This document shows positions 37,552-45,875 of a stretch of 64,000 nt of DNA, piece by piece. The stretch comes from an uncultured Chloroflexota bacterium (GTDB lineage: Bacteria > Chloroflexota > Dehalococcoidia > CAUJGQ01), in contig CALFMN010000034.1 in the NCBI GenBank assembly GCA_937879875.1, positions 1 through 64,000 of the forward strand. The letters run 5' to 3'. The notes under the pieces were generated by a model that saw only the letters and a list, made by a program, of their open reading frames with translations, ran no database searches and had not been told where the DNA came from. Numbering within the stretch: position 1 is the first letter of the stretch; the number at the start of each line of letters is the position of its first letter. Made by a program: the position numbers and the translations under genes.

Positions 37552-37974
37552 CTATCCCGCTTCGGCCCGCGCCTTCAGTCCGGCGGCGAATTCCTCGAAC
37601 GTCGTCGTCATATCCGGGATCGAGCGGCCGATCAGCGGCAGCAGCGGGCCGCTGAACTGCTCGCGCAGGACGAAATCCGTGCCGGAGTCTGCGTTTGCGG
37701 TGAGCGTGAAGGTGCGCACGCCTTTGAAGAGGCCGAGCGGCATCCCGCTCGCCCAGGTCATGCGCTGGCCGGCCTCGAACTCCGTGACCGTGACCGGGAA
37801 GGCGCGCTTCGGGCTCAGCTTCGTGTAGGCGGTGATCTTCTGTCCCGGCGCGATCGTGCCCTCGATGCGAATCACGCCCGGATCCCACTCCGGATACTTT
37901 GCTGCGTCCGTCAGGATGGCCCAGATCACGTCCGGCGATGCCGCGATCGTGGTTTTGGCGCTGTAGCTCCGCAT
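37552..37974 (-). CDS. SRPBCC-family protein
   Basis: 140 aa START/Bet v1-like helix-grip fold. AASPDVIWAILTDAAKYPEW near the start is diagnostic, and FVLREQFSGPLLPLIGRS with a C-terminal helix completes it. Likely binds a hydrophobic ligand. ATG 37974 (MRSYSAKTTI) matches the fold start; GGAG is 10 nt upstream. Neighbour to the NTF2-like gene on the same strand. Confidence 0.82.
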   Translation of the reverse strand: MRSYSAKTTIAASPDVIWAILTDAAKYPEWDPGVIRIEGTIAPGQKITAYTKLSPKRAFPVTVTEFEAGQRMTWASGMPLGLFKGVRTFTLTANADSGTDFVLREQFSGPLLPLIGRSIPDMTTTFEEFAAGLKARAEAG

Positions 37975-38112
37975 GCTGCTCGGTCTCCCCGTCCACCTGC
38001 GTTCCGCCAGAGTATACGGGCGCGAAGCGGGCAGGGGTGGCGTTATCGTCACGCGACCTCGATCCTGGGCAGGCATGTGCTCACGGTTGGGCAGGAGGAA
38101 ACGCGGTCCGGC

Positions 38113-38562
38113 TTACGCCGGCAGCATCCCGTAGCGGCTCATCAGGGCGCGTTCCGCTTCCACGGATGGCGCCTGGGGACCGCGCCAGAGCGCGTCGAGC
38201 GCGGCGAAATAGCCATCAAGGGCGGGGGCATGCAGCACGAGCAGCCGCGCCGGCGCTGCCGAGCGATTGCCGAAGGTATGCGCCGTGCCGCCGGGCACGA
38301 GGACGAACGTCTCCGCTCCCTCTGTCCGTTCAACACCGTCCAGGATGAACGTCACCTGACCGTCAAGCACGAAGTAGGCCTCTTCGCAGTCCACGTGGAC
38401 GTGGGGCGGCGGCATCCGCCCGGCGGGCGGCAGCGTGCGTTCCATCAGCGAGAAGCGGCCCCCGGTGGTCTCCGACCTGGCCTTGAAGTGCATGACGCTG
38501 CCCCGCGCCTCGTAGCGGAGCCCCTCGCCGGGGCCGAACACGTCGCAGGGCCGCTCTGCCAT
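38113..38562 (-). CDS. Cupin-domain protein
   Basis: 149 aa. Motif 1 PPPHVHVDCEEAYFVLDGQV has the metal His/Glu pattern; motif 2 is PGGTAHTFGN. Single-domain cupin, possibly a small dioxygenase or isomerase, or a sensor. Start ATG 38562. Substrate unknown. It stands alone between the SRPBCC gene and sdhB. Confidence 0.85.
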   Translation of the reverse strand: MAERPCDVFGPGEGLRYEARGSVMHFKARSETTGGRFSLMERTLPPAGRMPPPHVHVDCEEAYFVLDGQVTFILDGVERTEGAETFVLVPGGTAHTFGNRSAAPARLLVLHAPALDGYFAALDALWRGPQAPSVEAERALMSRYGMLPA

Positions 38563-38642
38563 CGTGACTCGCTCCCATGCTCCGTCGCGTCACCGCGGAC
38601 GGTGGCCCCGTAGACCCGTAGACTCGTAGAGATGAACGGCTA

Positions 38643-39425
38643 TCAGCTCCCCGCGCCGTCCGCGGTCTTGCGTTTGCGCCCCGTCACCGTGCGCAGCAGC
38701 CACACCACCGGATCGTTGAACTCGGTCACCACGCGTTCCTTGAGGGGGATGATCGCGTTATCGGTGATGTGGATGCCCTCGGGGCAGACCTCGGTGCAAC
38801 ATTTGGTGATGTTGCAGTAGCCGAGCCCGGCCCTTTGTTTGAGCAGCCCCAGCCGGTCGTTCGTGTCGAGCGGGTGCATCTCCAGCGCGGCATAGCGCAC
38901 GAACAGGCGCGGTCCCGCGAAGGCGGGCTTGTTCTCGGGGTGGTCACGGATCACGTGGCAGACGTCCTGACACAAGAAGCACTCGATGCACTTGTGGAAC
39001 TCCTGGACGCGGTCCACTTCCTCCTGGTACATCCGTCGCGTGCCGTCGGCCTCTTTGGCTTTCGGCTTGAACGCCGGAACCTCTTTTGCCTTCTCGTAGT
39101 TGAACGAGACGTTGGTCACGAGATCCTTGATCAGCGGGAAGGTCTTGACCGGCGCGATCGTGATCGTTTCGCCCGGCTCAAAGATGTCCATACGCGTCAT
39201 GCACATCAGCCGTGGCTTGCCGTTGACCTCGGCGCTGCACGATCCGCACTTGCCCGCCTTGCAGTTCCAGCGCACCGCCAGGTCATGCGCCGCTTCGGCC
39301 TGAATGCGATGGATCACGTCGAGCACGACCATGCCCTCGCCGACGTCCATCCGGAAGTCCTGAAAGGCGCCGCCGCTGGCATCGCCACGCCACACCCGCA
39401 TCGTGAACTCGCTGCCGGCGGTCAT
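38643..39425 (-). CDS. sdhB: Succinate dehydrogenase/fumarate reductase iron-sulfur subunit
   Basis: 260 aa. Carries electrons from the flavoprotein to the membrane. [2Fe-2S] ligands in CKAGKCGSC with the later C of LMC, [4Fe-4S] in CIECFLCQDVC, [3Fe-4S] in CNITKCCTEVCPEGI. ATG 39425 overlaps the sdhA stop by one base (TAATG). Last gene of sdhC-sdhA-sdhB on the minus strand. Confidence 0.93.
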   Translation of the reverse strand: MTAGSEFTMRVWRGDASGGAFQDFRMDVGEGMVVLDVIHRIQAEAAHDLAVRWNCKAGKCGSCSAEVNGKPRLMCMTRMDIFEPGETITIAPVKTFPLIKDLVTNVSFNYEKAKEVPAFKPKAKEADGTRRMYQEEVDRVQEFHKCIECFLCQDVCHVIRDHPENKPAFAGPRLFVRYAALEMHPLDTNDRLGLLKQRAGLGYCNITKCCTEVCPEGIHITDNAIIPLKERVVTEFNDPVVWLLRTVTGRKRKTADGAGS

Positions 39426-41227
39426 TACTTCTCCTCCAGGATGGGCTTGAGCTCGTCGGGAATCGCGGGCAGCGGTTCCTGGCAGATCGTCAGCTGCCCC
39501 TGCCGCTTGCGCGTGACCACGTTTACCGCACCGAACTTCGGATCGGGATCGGGGTAGTCGTCGCGTGTGTGTCCGCCACGGCTCTCCTTGCGCTCAAGCG
39601 CCGAGCGCGTGGTCACCTCGGCAACGGTCAGCATCGAGTGCAGATCCATCGCCAGGTGCCAGCCGGGGTTATACTGGCGGTTCCCCTCGACCGTGACGTG
39701 CTGCAAGCGCTCATTCAATGCCGCGATCTTCTCCAGCGCCTGCTGCATCTCCGGCTCGACGCGGATCAGACACACCAGCGCCTGCATGCAGTCCTGCAAG
39801 TCGCCATGAACGGCGTACGGGTTCTCGCCGCCGGCGCGTTCGAAGGGCGACAGCATCGTTCTGGCGGCCGCCTCCACCTCGCCATCGTCGACACGGGGAG
39901 CGGCCGCGAGTGCGTTGGCGTACTCCGCCGCGTGCAGCCCCGCCCGGCGCCCGAACACCAGCAGATCGGAGAGCGAGTTGCCGCCCAGGCGGTTGGCGCC
40001 GTGCATGCCGCCGGCGACCTCGCCGGCCGCGAACAACCCCGGCACCGTCGATGCCGTGGTGTCCGCGTCCACGCGCACGCCACCCATCACGTAGTGGCAG
40101 GTCGGGCCGATCTCCATCAGCTCTTTCGTAATGTCTACGCCGGCCAGCTCCCTGAACTGGTGGTACATGGACGGCAGGCGTCTGCGGATGTAGTCGGGAT
40201 CGCGGCGCGTGGCGATGTCGAGGAAGACGCCGCCGTGCGGGCTGCCCCGGCCCGCCTTGACCTCCGAGTTGATCGCGCGCGCCACCTCGTCCCGCGGCAA
40301 GAGGTCGGGCGTGCGGCGGTTATTCTTCTTGTCGGCGTACCAGGCGTCGGCCTCCTGCTCGTTGTCGGCCGTCTCGGCGGCGAAGTAGGGGGTGATGTAG
40401 TTGAACATGAAGCGCACACCATCGGAGTTCTTGAGGGTGCCGCCGTCGCCGCGCACGCCTTCCGTGACGAGGATGCCGCGCACGCTCGGCGGCCACACCA
40501 TCCCCGTCGGGTGGAACTGGACCATCTCCATGTCGATCAGGTCGGCGCCGGCGTCGAGCGCCATCGCCGTCCCGTCGCCGGTGTACTCCCACGAGTTCGT
40601 TGTGACCCGCCACGCCTTGCCGATGCCGCCCGTGGCCAGGACGACGGCCTTCGACTTGAACAGCACGAAGCGGCCGCTCTCGCGCCAGTAGCCGAAGGCG
40701 CCGCTGATGCGGTCGCCATCCTTGAGCAGCCGCTGCATCGTGCATTCCATAAAGACGTCGATGCCCTTGTGCACGGCGTGCTGCTGGAGCGTACGGATCA
40801 TCTCAAGGCCGGTGCGGTCGCCGACGTGCGCCAGCCGCGCGTAGCGGTGCCCGCCGAAGTCGCGCTGGAGGATGAGGCCATCCTTCGTGCGGTCGAACAG
40901 CGCCCCCCACTCCTCCAGCTCGAGCACGCGATCGGGCGCCTCCTGCGCGTGGATCTGCGCCATGCGCCAGTTGTTCAGCATCTTGCCGCCGCGCATGGTG
41001 TCGCGCCAGTGGACCTTCCAGTTGTCCTCGGGCCAGACGTTGCCCAGCGCCGCGGCGATGCCGCCCTCGGCCATCACCGTGTGCGCCTTGCCCAGCAGCG
41101 ACTTGCAGATGAGCGCCGTGCGCGCCCCCTGCGCGGACGCCTCGATGGCGGCTCGCAGCCCCGCGCCCCCGGCGCCGATCACGATCACGTCATACTCGTG
41201 CGTCTCGAACTGATCCGCGGCAGCCAT
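39425..41227 (-). CDS. sdhA: Succinate dehydrogenase/fumarate reductase flavoprotein subunit
   Basis: 600 aa. FAD-binding VIVIGAGGAGLRAAIEA, the His for covalent FAD in KAHTVMAEGGIAAAL, substrate site HPTGMVWPPS and EGVRGDGG, and GGMHGANRLGGNSL near the C-terminus of the FAD domain. Oxidises succinate to fumarate, or the reverse. ATG 41227 overlaps the sdhC stop (TGATG). Confidence 0.95.
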   Translation of the reverse strand: MAAADQFETHEYDVIVIGAGGAGLRAAIEASAQGARTALICKSLLGKAHTVMAEGGIAAALGNVWPEDNWKVHWRDTMRGGKMLNNWRMAQIHAQEAPDRVLELEEWGALFDRTKDGLILQRDFGGHRYARLAHVGDRTGLEMIRTLQQHAVHKGIDVFMECTMQRLLKDGDRISGAFGYWRESGRFVLFKSKAVVLATGGIGKAWRVTTNSWEYTGDGTAMALDAGADLIDMEMVQFHPTGMVWPPSVRGILVTEGVRGDGGTLKNSDGVRFMFNYITPYFAAETADNEQEADAWYADKKNNRRTPDLLPRDEVARAINSEVKAGRGSPHGGVFLDIATRRDPDYIRRRLPSMYHQFRELAGVDITKELMEIGPTCHYVMGGVRVDADTTASTVPGLFAAGEVAGGMHGANRLGGNSLSDLLVFGRRAGLHAAEYANALAAAPRVDDGEVEAAARTMLSPFERAGGENPYAVHGDLQDCMQALVCLIRVEPEMQQALEKIAALNERLQHVTVEGNRQYNPGWHLAMDLHSMLTVAEVTTRSALERKESRGGHTRDDYPDPDPKFGAVNVVTRKRQGQLTICQEPLPAIPDELKPILEEK

Positions 41228-42003
41228 CAGAAGAACCTCACGTCATGCAGCGTGCCCGAGGCGACGAGTCTGATGTAGAGATCGGTCAGCGCGACGCTGA
41301 ACAGGCTGATCCAGGCATACGTGGCGTGGCGGGCGTTGAGCCGGCTCACCACGCGCCACATGTGATAGCGGACGGGCGCCTTGAAGAACCGGTCCAGGTA
41401 GCCGCCGACGAGATAGCGGCACGAATGGCACGACAAGCTGTACAGCGAGAGCAGGATCACGTTGGCGAACATGATCACGGTGCCCAGGCCGATGCCGAAG
41501 CCATCGTGGAACTGGAACGCTTCAATCACGTCCCACCACAGGAAGGCGATCACCACCAGCGAGGCCCAGAAGAACCAGCGATGGATGGCCTGCCACACCA
41601 GCGGAAAGCGGGTCTCGCCTGAATAGCCTTTGCGCGCATCCATCACGCCGCAGGCCGGAGGCGCCAGCCAGAAGGAACGGTAGTACGACTTCCGGTAGTA
41701 GTAGCAGGTGAGGCGCAGACCGCCGGGAAAGGCGAGGATGAGGATCGCCGGCGACAACGCCCACCAGGAGCCGAAAATCCCGATCGTGGTGTGCACGCAG
41801 TGCGTCGCGAGGCACGGCGAGTAATACGGCGACAGGTATGGCTGACGGTAGTAGTTTGCGTCCTGCAGCGCGGCCCAGGTCGTGTAGATGATGAAAGCCG
41901 AGAAGACGATGACGACTGTGAGCGGTAAGACCCACCAGAGATCGCGCCGCTCGGTGCGGGGGCCAGACCGACCCTGTCCCGCCCTCGCCGCTTCCGTTGC
42001 CAT
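41227..42003 (-). CDS. sdhC: Succinate dehydrogenase membrane anchor subunit
   Basis: 258 aa with about five membrane segments, the first at LPLTVVIVFSAFIIYTTW. Conserved His residues in SPCLATHCVHTT, AIHRWFFW and CHSCRYLVGG could bind two haem groups. This single large anchor replaces separate SdhC and SdhD, as in several Actinobacteria and Chloroflexota. First gene of the operon; ATG 42003. Confidence 0.85.
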   Translation of the reverse strand: MATEAARAGQGRSGPRTERRDLWWVLPLTVVIVFSAFIIYTTWAALQDANYYRQPYLSPYYSPCLATHCVHTTIGIFGSWWALSPAILILAFPGGLRLTCYYYRKSYYRSFWLAPPACGVMDARKGYSGETRFPLVWQAIHRWFFWASLVVIAFLWWDVIEAFQFHDGFGIGLGTVIMFANVILLSLYSLSCHSCRYLVGGYLDRFFKAPVRYHMWRVVSRLNARHATYAWISLFSVALTDLYIRLVASGTLHDVRFF

Positions 42004-42143
42004 CGCCCGGCCTCCTCAACATCGGCGGCGTCCGCGGGCGTCGCCCGGCGCTCACCGAACCCGATCGTACTGCGCGGCACTGGCTGGCTCAACTGCGCCG
42101 CCCCATCGCCTGGTCTGACCGGAGCCGGACTGGGTGAGACCGC

Positions 42144-42686
42144 TCAGCCCACGGGCGGCGGCGAATGATCCCTCGCGTAGGCCAGCAGGCCGACGATCGA
42201 CTTGGCATCGCAAATGCGGCCGTCGGCGATCATTGCCAGCGCCTCAGCCAGCGTGTACCGCTCGACCTCGATCTGCTCATCGTCGTCGGCGTCGAGCTTG
42301 CTCTCGCTCAGCCCCTCGCATAGATAGACGTGGATGAACTCGGTGCTGTAGCCCGGCGCGACGAAGAAGCCGGCCAGCCGGCGCACCTGCGCAGCACGGT
42401 AGCCGATCTCTTCCTGCAGCTCGCGCTGCACGGCCGCCTCGGGCGCTTCGCCGTTGTCGAGCGTGCCGGCGGGAAGCTCAAGCAGCGCCTTGCCCGCGGC
42501 CGTGCGGAACTGACGCACCAGCACGATGCGGCCCGCGGCATCGACCGGAACCATCGCCACGGCGCCGTTGTGTTCGACGACTTCGCGTTTGGTTTCGTGA
42601 CCGTTGTCGAGGCGAATGCGATCCACGCGCAGCCGCACGACTTTGCCATCGTAAATGCGCTCGCTGCCCAGCGTCTGCTCGGCCAT
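42144..42686 (-). CDS. Nudix hydrolase, ADP-ribose pyrophosphatase type
   Basis: 180 aa. Nudix box GTLDNGEAPEAAVQRELQEE followed by IGY matches Gx5Ex7REUXEEXGU. The N-terminal strand block YDGKVVRLRVDRIRLDNG and PGYSTEFIHVYLCEGL, with conserved acidic ending, is typical of ADP-ribose pyrophosphatases. Hydrolyses ADP-ribose to AMP and ribose 5-phosphate. ATG 42686. Confidence 0.9.
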   Translation of the reverse strand: MAEQTLGSERIYDGKVVRLRVDRIRLDNGHETKREVVEHNGAVAMVPVDAAGRIVLVRQFRTAAGKALLELPAGTLDNGEAPEAAVQRELQEEIGYRAAQVRRLAGFFVAPGYSTEFIHVYLCEGLSESKLDADDDEQIEVERYTLAEALAMIADGRICDAKSIVGLLAYARDHSPPPVG

Positions 42687-42799
42687 GAAGGCGCGGCCCT
42701 CCCACGCGCCACGCTACGCGCGGCGTGGTGTAGGCGCAATCGTCGGAGCCGACGTCTCGAGCTTTGCAATGGTGCAGAGTCTGTGCCCATACGAAGCAC

Positions 42800-43041
42800 C
42801 TACCCCTGATATCGCTGAAGCGATATCTGTCCCTTCCCGACACAGGAAGGGTTGGTTCGAGGAGACACGAACGGAGGCGAGACCGACCATCCGTGTGTCC
42901 CCACAAGGACACCCCAGCCCCGCCGCCGTCGCACGGTGGTTGGAACGCTCCAGAAGTCCCTTCCAGTTTCGGGCCATAGCGCAGCGCAACCGTCGGAGAC
43001 TTCCAATGACAGACTTCCCGCCAGGGAAGTCAGGGTTAGGC
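42800..43041. repeat. Two-hairpin repeat, copies 2 and 3 in inverted orientation
   Basis: Plus strand: CTACCCCTGA, hairpin GATATCGCT/AGCGATATC (42808-42827), TGT, hairpin CCCTTCC/GGAAGGG (42831-42851). Minus strand from about 43041: CCTAACCCTGA, hairpin GACTTCCC/GGGAAGTC, then TGTC and a decayed second arm. Both ends share CCTANCCCTGA with 19686. The 242 bp between may be one MITE-like unit. The rest of the 42687-43116 gap has no gene. Confidence 0.65.
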
Positions 43042-43116
43042 GCCCCGCGCCGTCATGAGCCCCGGCCTTCATTGGCCCTGATCTGCGCAGCTCCGCTCGT
43101 GACGTATCCCGGGGTC

Positions 43117-44001
43117 TCAGCGGGGCATGATGTGGCCGCCGCCCACGTACAGAAGCTGGCCGGTGATCCAGCGCGCCTGCTCCGAGGCGAGGAAGACGAT
43201 CGCATCGGCCACATCCTCCGGCTGGCCGATGCGCCGCAACGGCGTCTGGCCGACGGCGCGCCGTTCGATCTCCGGTGTAATCCAGCCGGTCTGCACGGCA
43301 CCCAGCGCGACGACGTTGACCGTGACGCCGAGCGGCCCCAACTCGACCGCGGCGCTGCGGCTGAACCCTTCCATCGCATGCTTGCTCGCGCCGTAGGAGA
43401 CTTCGCCGGGGAAGCAGTCGGCGCCGTCGGTGCTGACATTGACGATGCGGCCCCACGTTCCTGACCGCGCACAGTAGCGGCGCACGTACTCCGCCATGAG
43501 CAACGCAACGGCGCGGGTGTTCACGGCGAAGTGCCGGTCCAGGTTGGCGGGATCGAGCGCCTGGATCGCCGTCCCGCCGGAGGAGAGTGCCCCCGGCTTC
43601 AGCACCGAAGGCGGCAGAAAGGTATCCGACTCGCAAAATGCCGCGTTGTTCACCAGCACGTCGATAGGGCCGAGCGCGGCTTCGGCGCGGTCGAAGAGTG
43701 GGGCGATCGTCTCGACATTCGCCAGATCGGCCTCCCATGCTGCAGCGCGTCCGCCCTGCGCATGAATGCCGTCCAGCACAGGCTCGACCGGTGCGTTCTG
43801 CAGTCGTTCGTAGCAGGCTCTGCTCGGCTGGCCCGCGACGGCCTCGCCGGGCACTGGCTCAACGGTGCTCCGCAAATACGTCAGAAAGACCGCGGCGCCC
43901 TGCCGCGCGAATGCGCGTGCGGCGGCGGCGCCGACGCCGATGGGGCTATTGGCGCCTGTCACCAATACGGTCTTACTGTGAAGACCCGGATCAATCATCA
44001 T
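43117..44001 (-). CDS. SDR-family oxidoreductase
   Basis: 294 aa short-chain dehydrogenase. Cofactor motif TVLVTGANSPIGVGAAAAR, DVLVNNAAF, catalytic Ser in IVNVSTDGAD, YGASKHA with catalytic Tyr and Lys, and the C-terminal WITGQLLYVGGGHIMPR of the FabG-like subgroup. A 25-residue insertion (about 45-70) is unusual. ATG 44001 overlaps the upstream epimerase stop by 11 nt, so the two are coupled. Substrate unknown. Confidence 0.9.
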   Translation of the reverse strand: MMIDPGLHSKTVLVTGANSPIGVGAAAARAFARQGAAVFLTYLRSTVEPVPGEAVAGQPSRACYERLQNAPVEPVLDGIHAQGGRAAAWEADLANVETIAPLFDRAEAALGPIDVLVNNAAFCESDTFLPPSVLKPGALSSGGTAIQALDPANLDRHFAVNTRAVALLMAEYVRRYCARSGTWGRIVNVSTDGADCFPGEVSYGASKHAMEGFSRSAAVELGPLGVTVNVVALGAVQTGWITPEIERRAVGQTPLRRIGQPEDVADAIVFLASEQARWITGQLLYVGGGHIMPR

Positions 44002-45076
44002 TGCGCCATTCTGTCACGGCCGCGGTCCGGCGTTCTGTCAGTTCTTCGTTTCGGCCATCGCGCCGCGAGCGTGAGGAACGGCTGGCAGCCTCACGAGCCC
44101 ACGCCGCGCTCTCCACAGTCGCCTCCGGCACCGGGTGCTGCTCACACCAGCCGAGTTCTGCGCGTGCGGCCGTGCAGTCTACGCGCACGTCGGCCGCGAT
44201 CAGCTCGACGTTGAAGCGGGTGATCGGCGGCGGCTCGGAGCGCCGCGCCAGCCGGTAGGCGCCCTCGCACGCCGCGCCGAGGCTGTAGGCGATACGGAAC
44301 GGCACGCGCAGCCGTGGCGCCGGGCGGCTCAGCGTGATGGCGATCAGCTTGTACAGCCGCCGCTGCGTGATCTGCTGTGCGCTGGAGACGTTGTAAGCGC
44401 GGCCCGCCGCCTGCGGCAGGGTCAACGCCCGCATGGCCACGTCAGCCACATCGCGCACGCCGACGCAGGGAATGCGATTACGTCCGCTGCCGATCAGCGC
44501 GGCGAAGGGACTCTGCAGCAGCGCCGCAGCTGCCGGGTACGCGGTGCGGTCGCGGGCGCCCCAGATCACCGAGGGCCGCACGGCCACCGCCTCCAGCCAG
44601 CCGCGCGTCTGATACGAGAAGACCAGTTGCTCGGACTGCACCTTCTCGCGCACGTAGTGGTTCCAGGGAGCCGGACGATAACCATAGGGGTCGGTTTCGC
44701 GCAGCACGCAGCCGTCGAGATCGTCGCCGTAGACCGCGATCGAGCTGAGATGCACGAAGCGCCGCACGCCAGCAGCGCGGGCGGCGTTGAGCAGGTTACG
44801 CGTGCCCAGCACGCCCACGCGGAAGAACGCCTCCGGCCGGCCCCAGCCGCCGACGATCGCCGCCGTGTGCACGACGCCCTCACAGCCGCCGACGGCAGTC
44901 GCCAGCGACTCGGGCGCAGTCACGTCGCCGGGCGTAATCTCCACACCCAGGCCGCGTAGGAACGACGCATCGCTGCTCGGCCGCACCAACGCCCGTACCT
45001 CGTGGCCTGCTGCACGCAGCCGCTCGACGACGTGGCTGCCGACGAGCCCGGTGGCGCCGGTTACGAGCACGCGCAT
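43991..45076 (-). CDS. NAD-dependent epimerase/dehydratase (extended SDR)
   Basis: 361 aa. MRVLVTGATGLVGSHVVERL with the GxxGxxG motif, VHTAAIVGGWG, VHLSSIAVYGDD with catalytic Ser. The usual YxxxK is seen as YVREK in WNHYVREKVQSEQ. AVRPSVIWGARDR completes the family. A charged, poorly conserved tail ends it (ASRSSRSRRDGRNEE). Begins 4 nt after the GNAT stop. Confidence 0.9.
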   Translation of the reverse strand: MRVLVTGATGLVGSHVVERLRAAGHEVRALVRPSSDASFLRGLGVEITPGDVTAPESLATAVGGCEGVVHTAAIVGGWGRPEAFFRVGVLGTRNLLNAARAAGVRRFVHLSSIAVYGDDLDGCVLRETDPYGYRPAPWNHYVREKVQSEQLVFSYQTRGWLEAVAVRPSVIWGARDRTAYPAAAALLQSPFAALIGSGRNRIPCVGVRDVADVAMRALTLPQAAGRAYNVSSAQQITQRRLYKLIAITLSRPAPRLRVPFRIAYSLGAACEGAYRLARRSEPPPITRFNVELIAADVRVDCTAARAELGWCEQHPVPEATVESAAWAREAASRSSRSRRDGRNEELTERRTAAVTEWRNDD

Positions 45077-45080
45077 GGCG

Positions 45081-45635
45081 TCAGGGCGCGGCGGGCGGCG
45101 CGGCCGGCTTAGCCATCAGGTCGATGCCGACCGCGATCTCGTTGCAGTTGGCGAACTTGGGACAGCGGTAGCACTCGTTCCAGACCTTGCGCGGGAACTC
45201 CATCACGTCGGCCACAGAGAAGCCGAGCTTTTCGAAGAAGCCGGGCTTGTACGTCAGGGCGAAGACCTTCGCCAGGCCGATGCGCCGCGCCTCGTCGAGG
45301 CAGGCGGAGACGAGCCCGTAGCCGATGCCCTTGAGCTGGCGATCTTCGCGCACGGCGAGCGACTTGATCTCCGCCAGATCCGCCCACCAGAGGTGCAGCG
45401 CCACACAGCCGGCGAACTCGCCATCCACGCGCGCCACATAGAAGTCGCGCAGATTCTCGTAGACCTCGTTCAGCGGCCGGTGCAGCATCTCGTCGCGGTC
45501 GGCGAAGTAGGTCACAACGGCGTGAATGTCCTGAGCATCGGCGGCGCGCGCCTTCTCCACCACCACGATCGGCGCCCGCGCCGGCATCGCACCGTTCACC
45601 GAGGTCAGGACCGCGCCGCTCTGCTCGTCCGCCAT
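45081..45635 (-). CDS. GNAT N-acetyltransferase, ArgA-like
   Basis: 184 aa. ARAADAQDIHAVVTYFADRD, EIKSLAVREDRQLKGIGYGL (the acetyl-CoA-binding R/Q-x-x-G-x-G/A loop) and FALTYKPGFFEKLGF are typical of amino-acid N-acetyltransferases of the single-domain ArgA kind. The Cys pair and others in NECYRCPKFANCNE form a CxxC...C patch common to this subgroup. ATG 45635 follows the zinc-ribbon stop by 5 nt. It could initiate arginine synthesis; no arg genes nearby. Confidence 0.8.
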   Translation of the reverse strand: MADEQSGAVLTSVNGAMPARAPIVVVEKARAADAQDIHAVVTYFADRDEMLHRPLNEVYENLRDFYVARVDGEFAGCVALHLWWADLAEIKSLAVREDRQLKGIGYGLVSACLDEARRIGLAKVFALTYKPGFFEKLGFSVADVMEFPRKVWNECYRCPKFANCNEIAVGIDLMAKPAAPPAAP

Positions 45636-45640
45636 CGCCG

Positions 45641-45811
45641 TTATGTCGCCCCCTGTGCCACCGGATTCATCCAGGCCCATTTGCGGCAGCTTGGACACTT
45701 CTTCAGCACCGTGCCCGTCGAGATGCGGGACTCACCATCACTGCTCGCGTGAATCGGCGCGAGCGACACCTGCGTCGAACAGGACGGACAGGTCACGGCA
45801 TCTCGCTGCAT
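45641..45811 (-). CDS. Small zinc-ribbon protein (56 aa)
   Basis: CPSCSTQVSL and KKCPSCRKW give two CxxC knuckles, a rubredoxin-like zinc ribbon. ATG 45811 has AGGAGGG about 10 nt upstream. First of a four-gene run zinc ribbon, GNAT, epimerase, SDR with gaps of 5 nt or less or overlaps. Role unknown. Confidence 0.7.
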   Translation of the reverse strand: MQRDAVTCPSCSTQVSLAPIHASSDGESRISTGTVLKKCPSCRKWAWMNPVAQGAT

Positions 45812-45875
45812 GGGTCGGCTCCCTCCTTGCGTTTCGCCGAAATGGTCGGTGGAGGGAGTATATCGCAAAATCGTC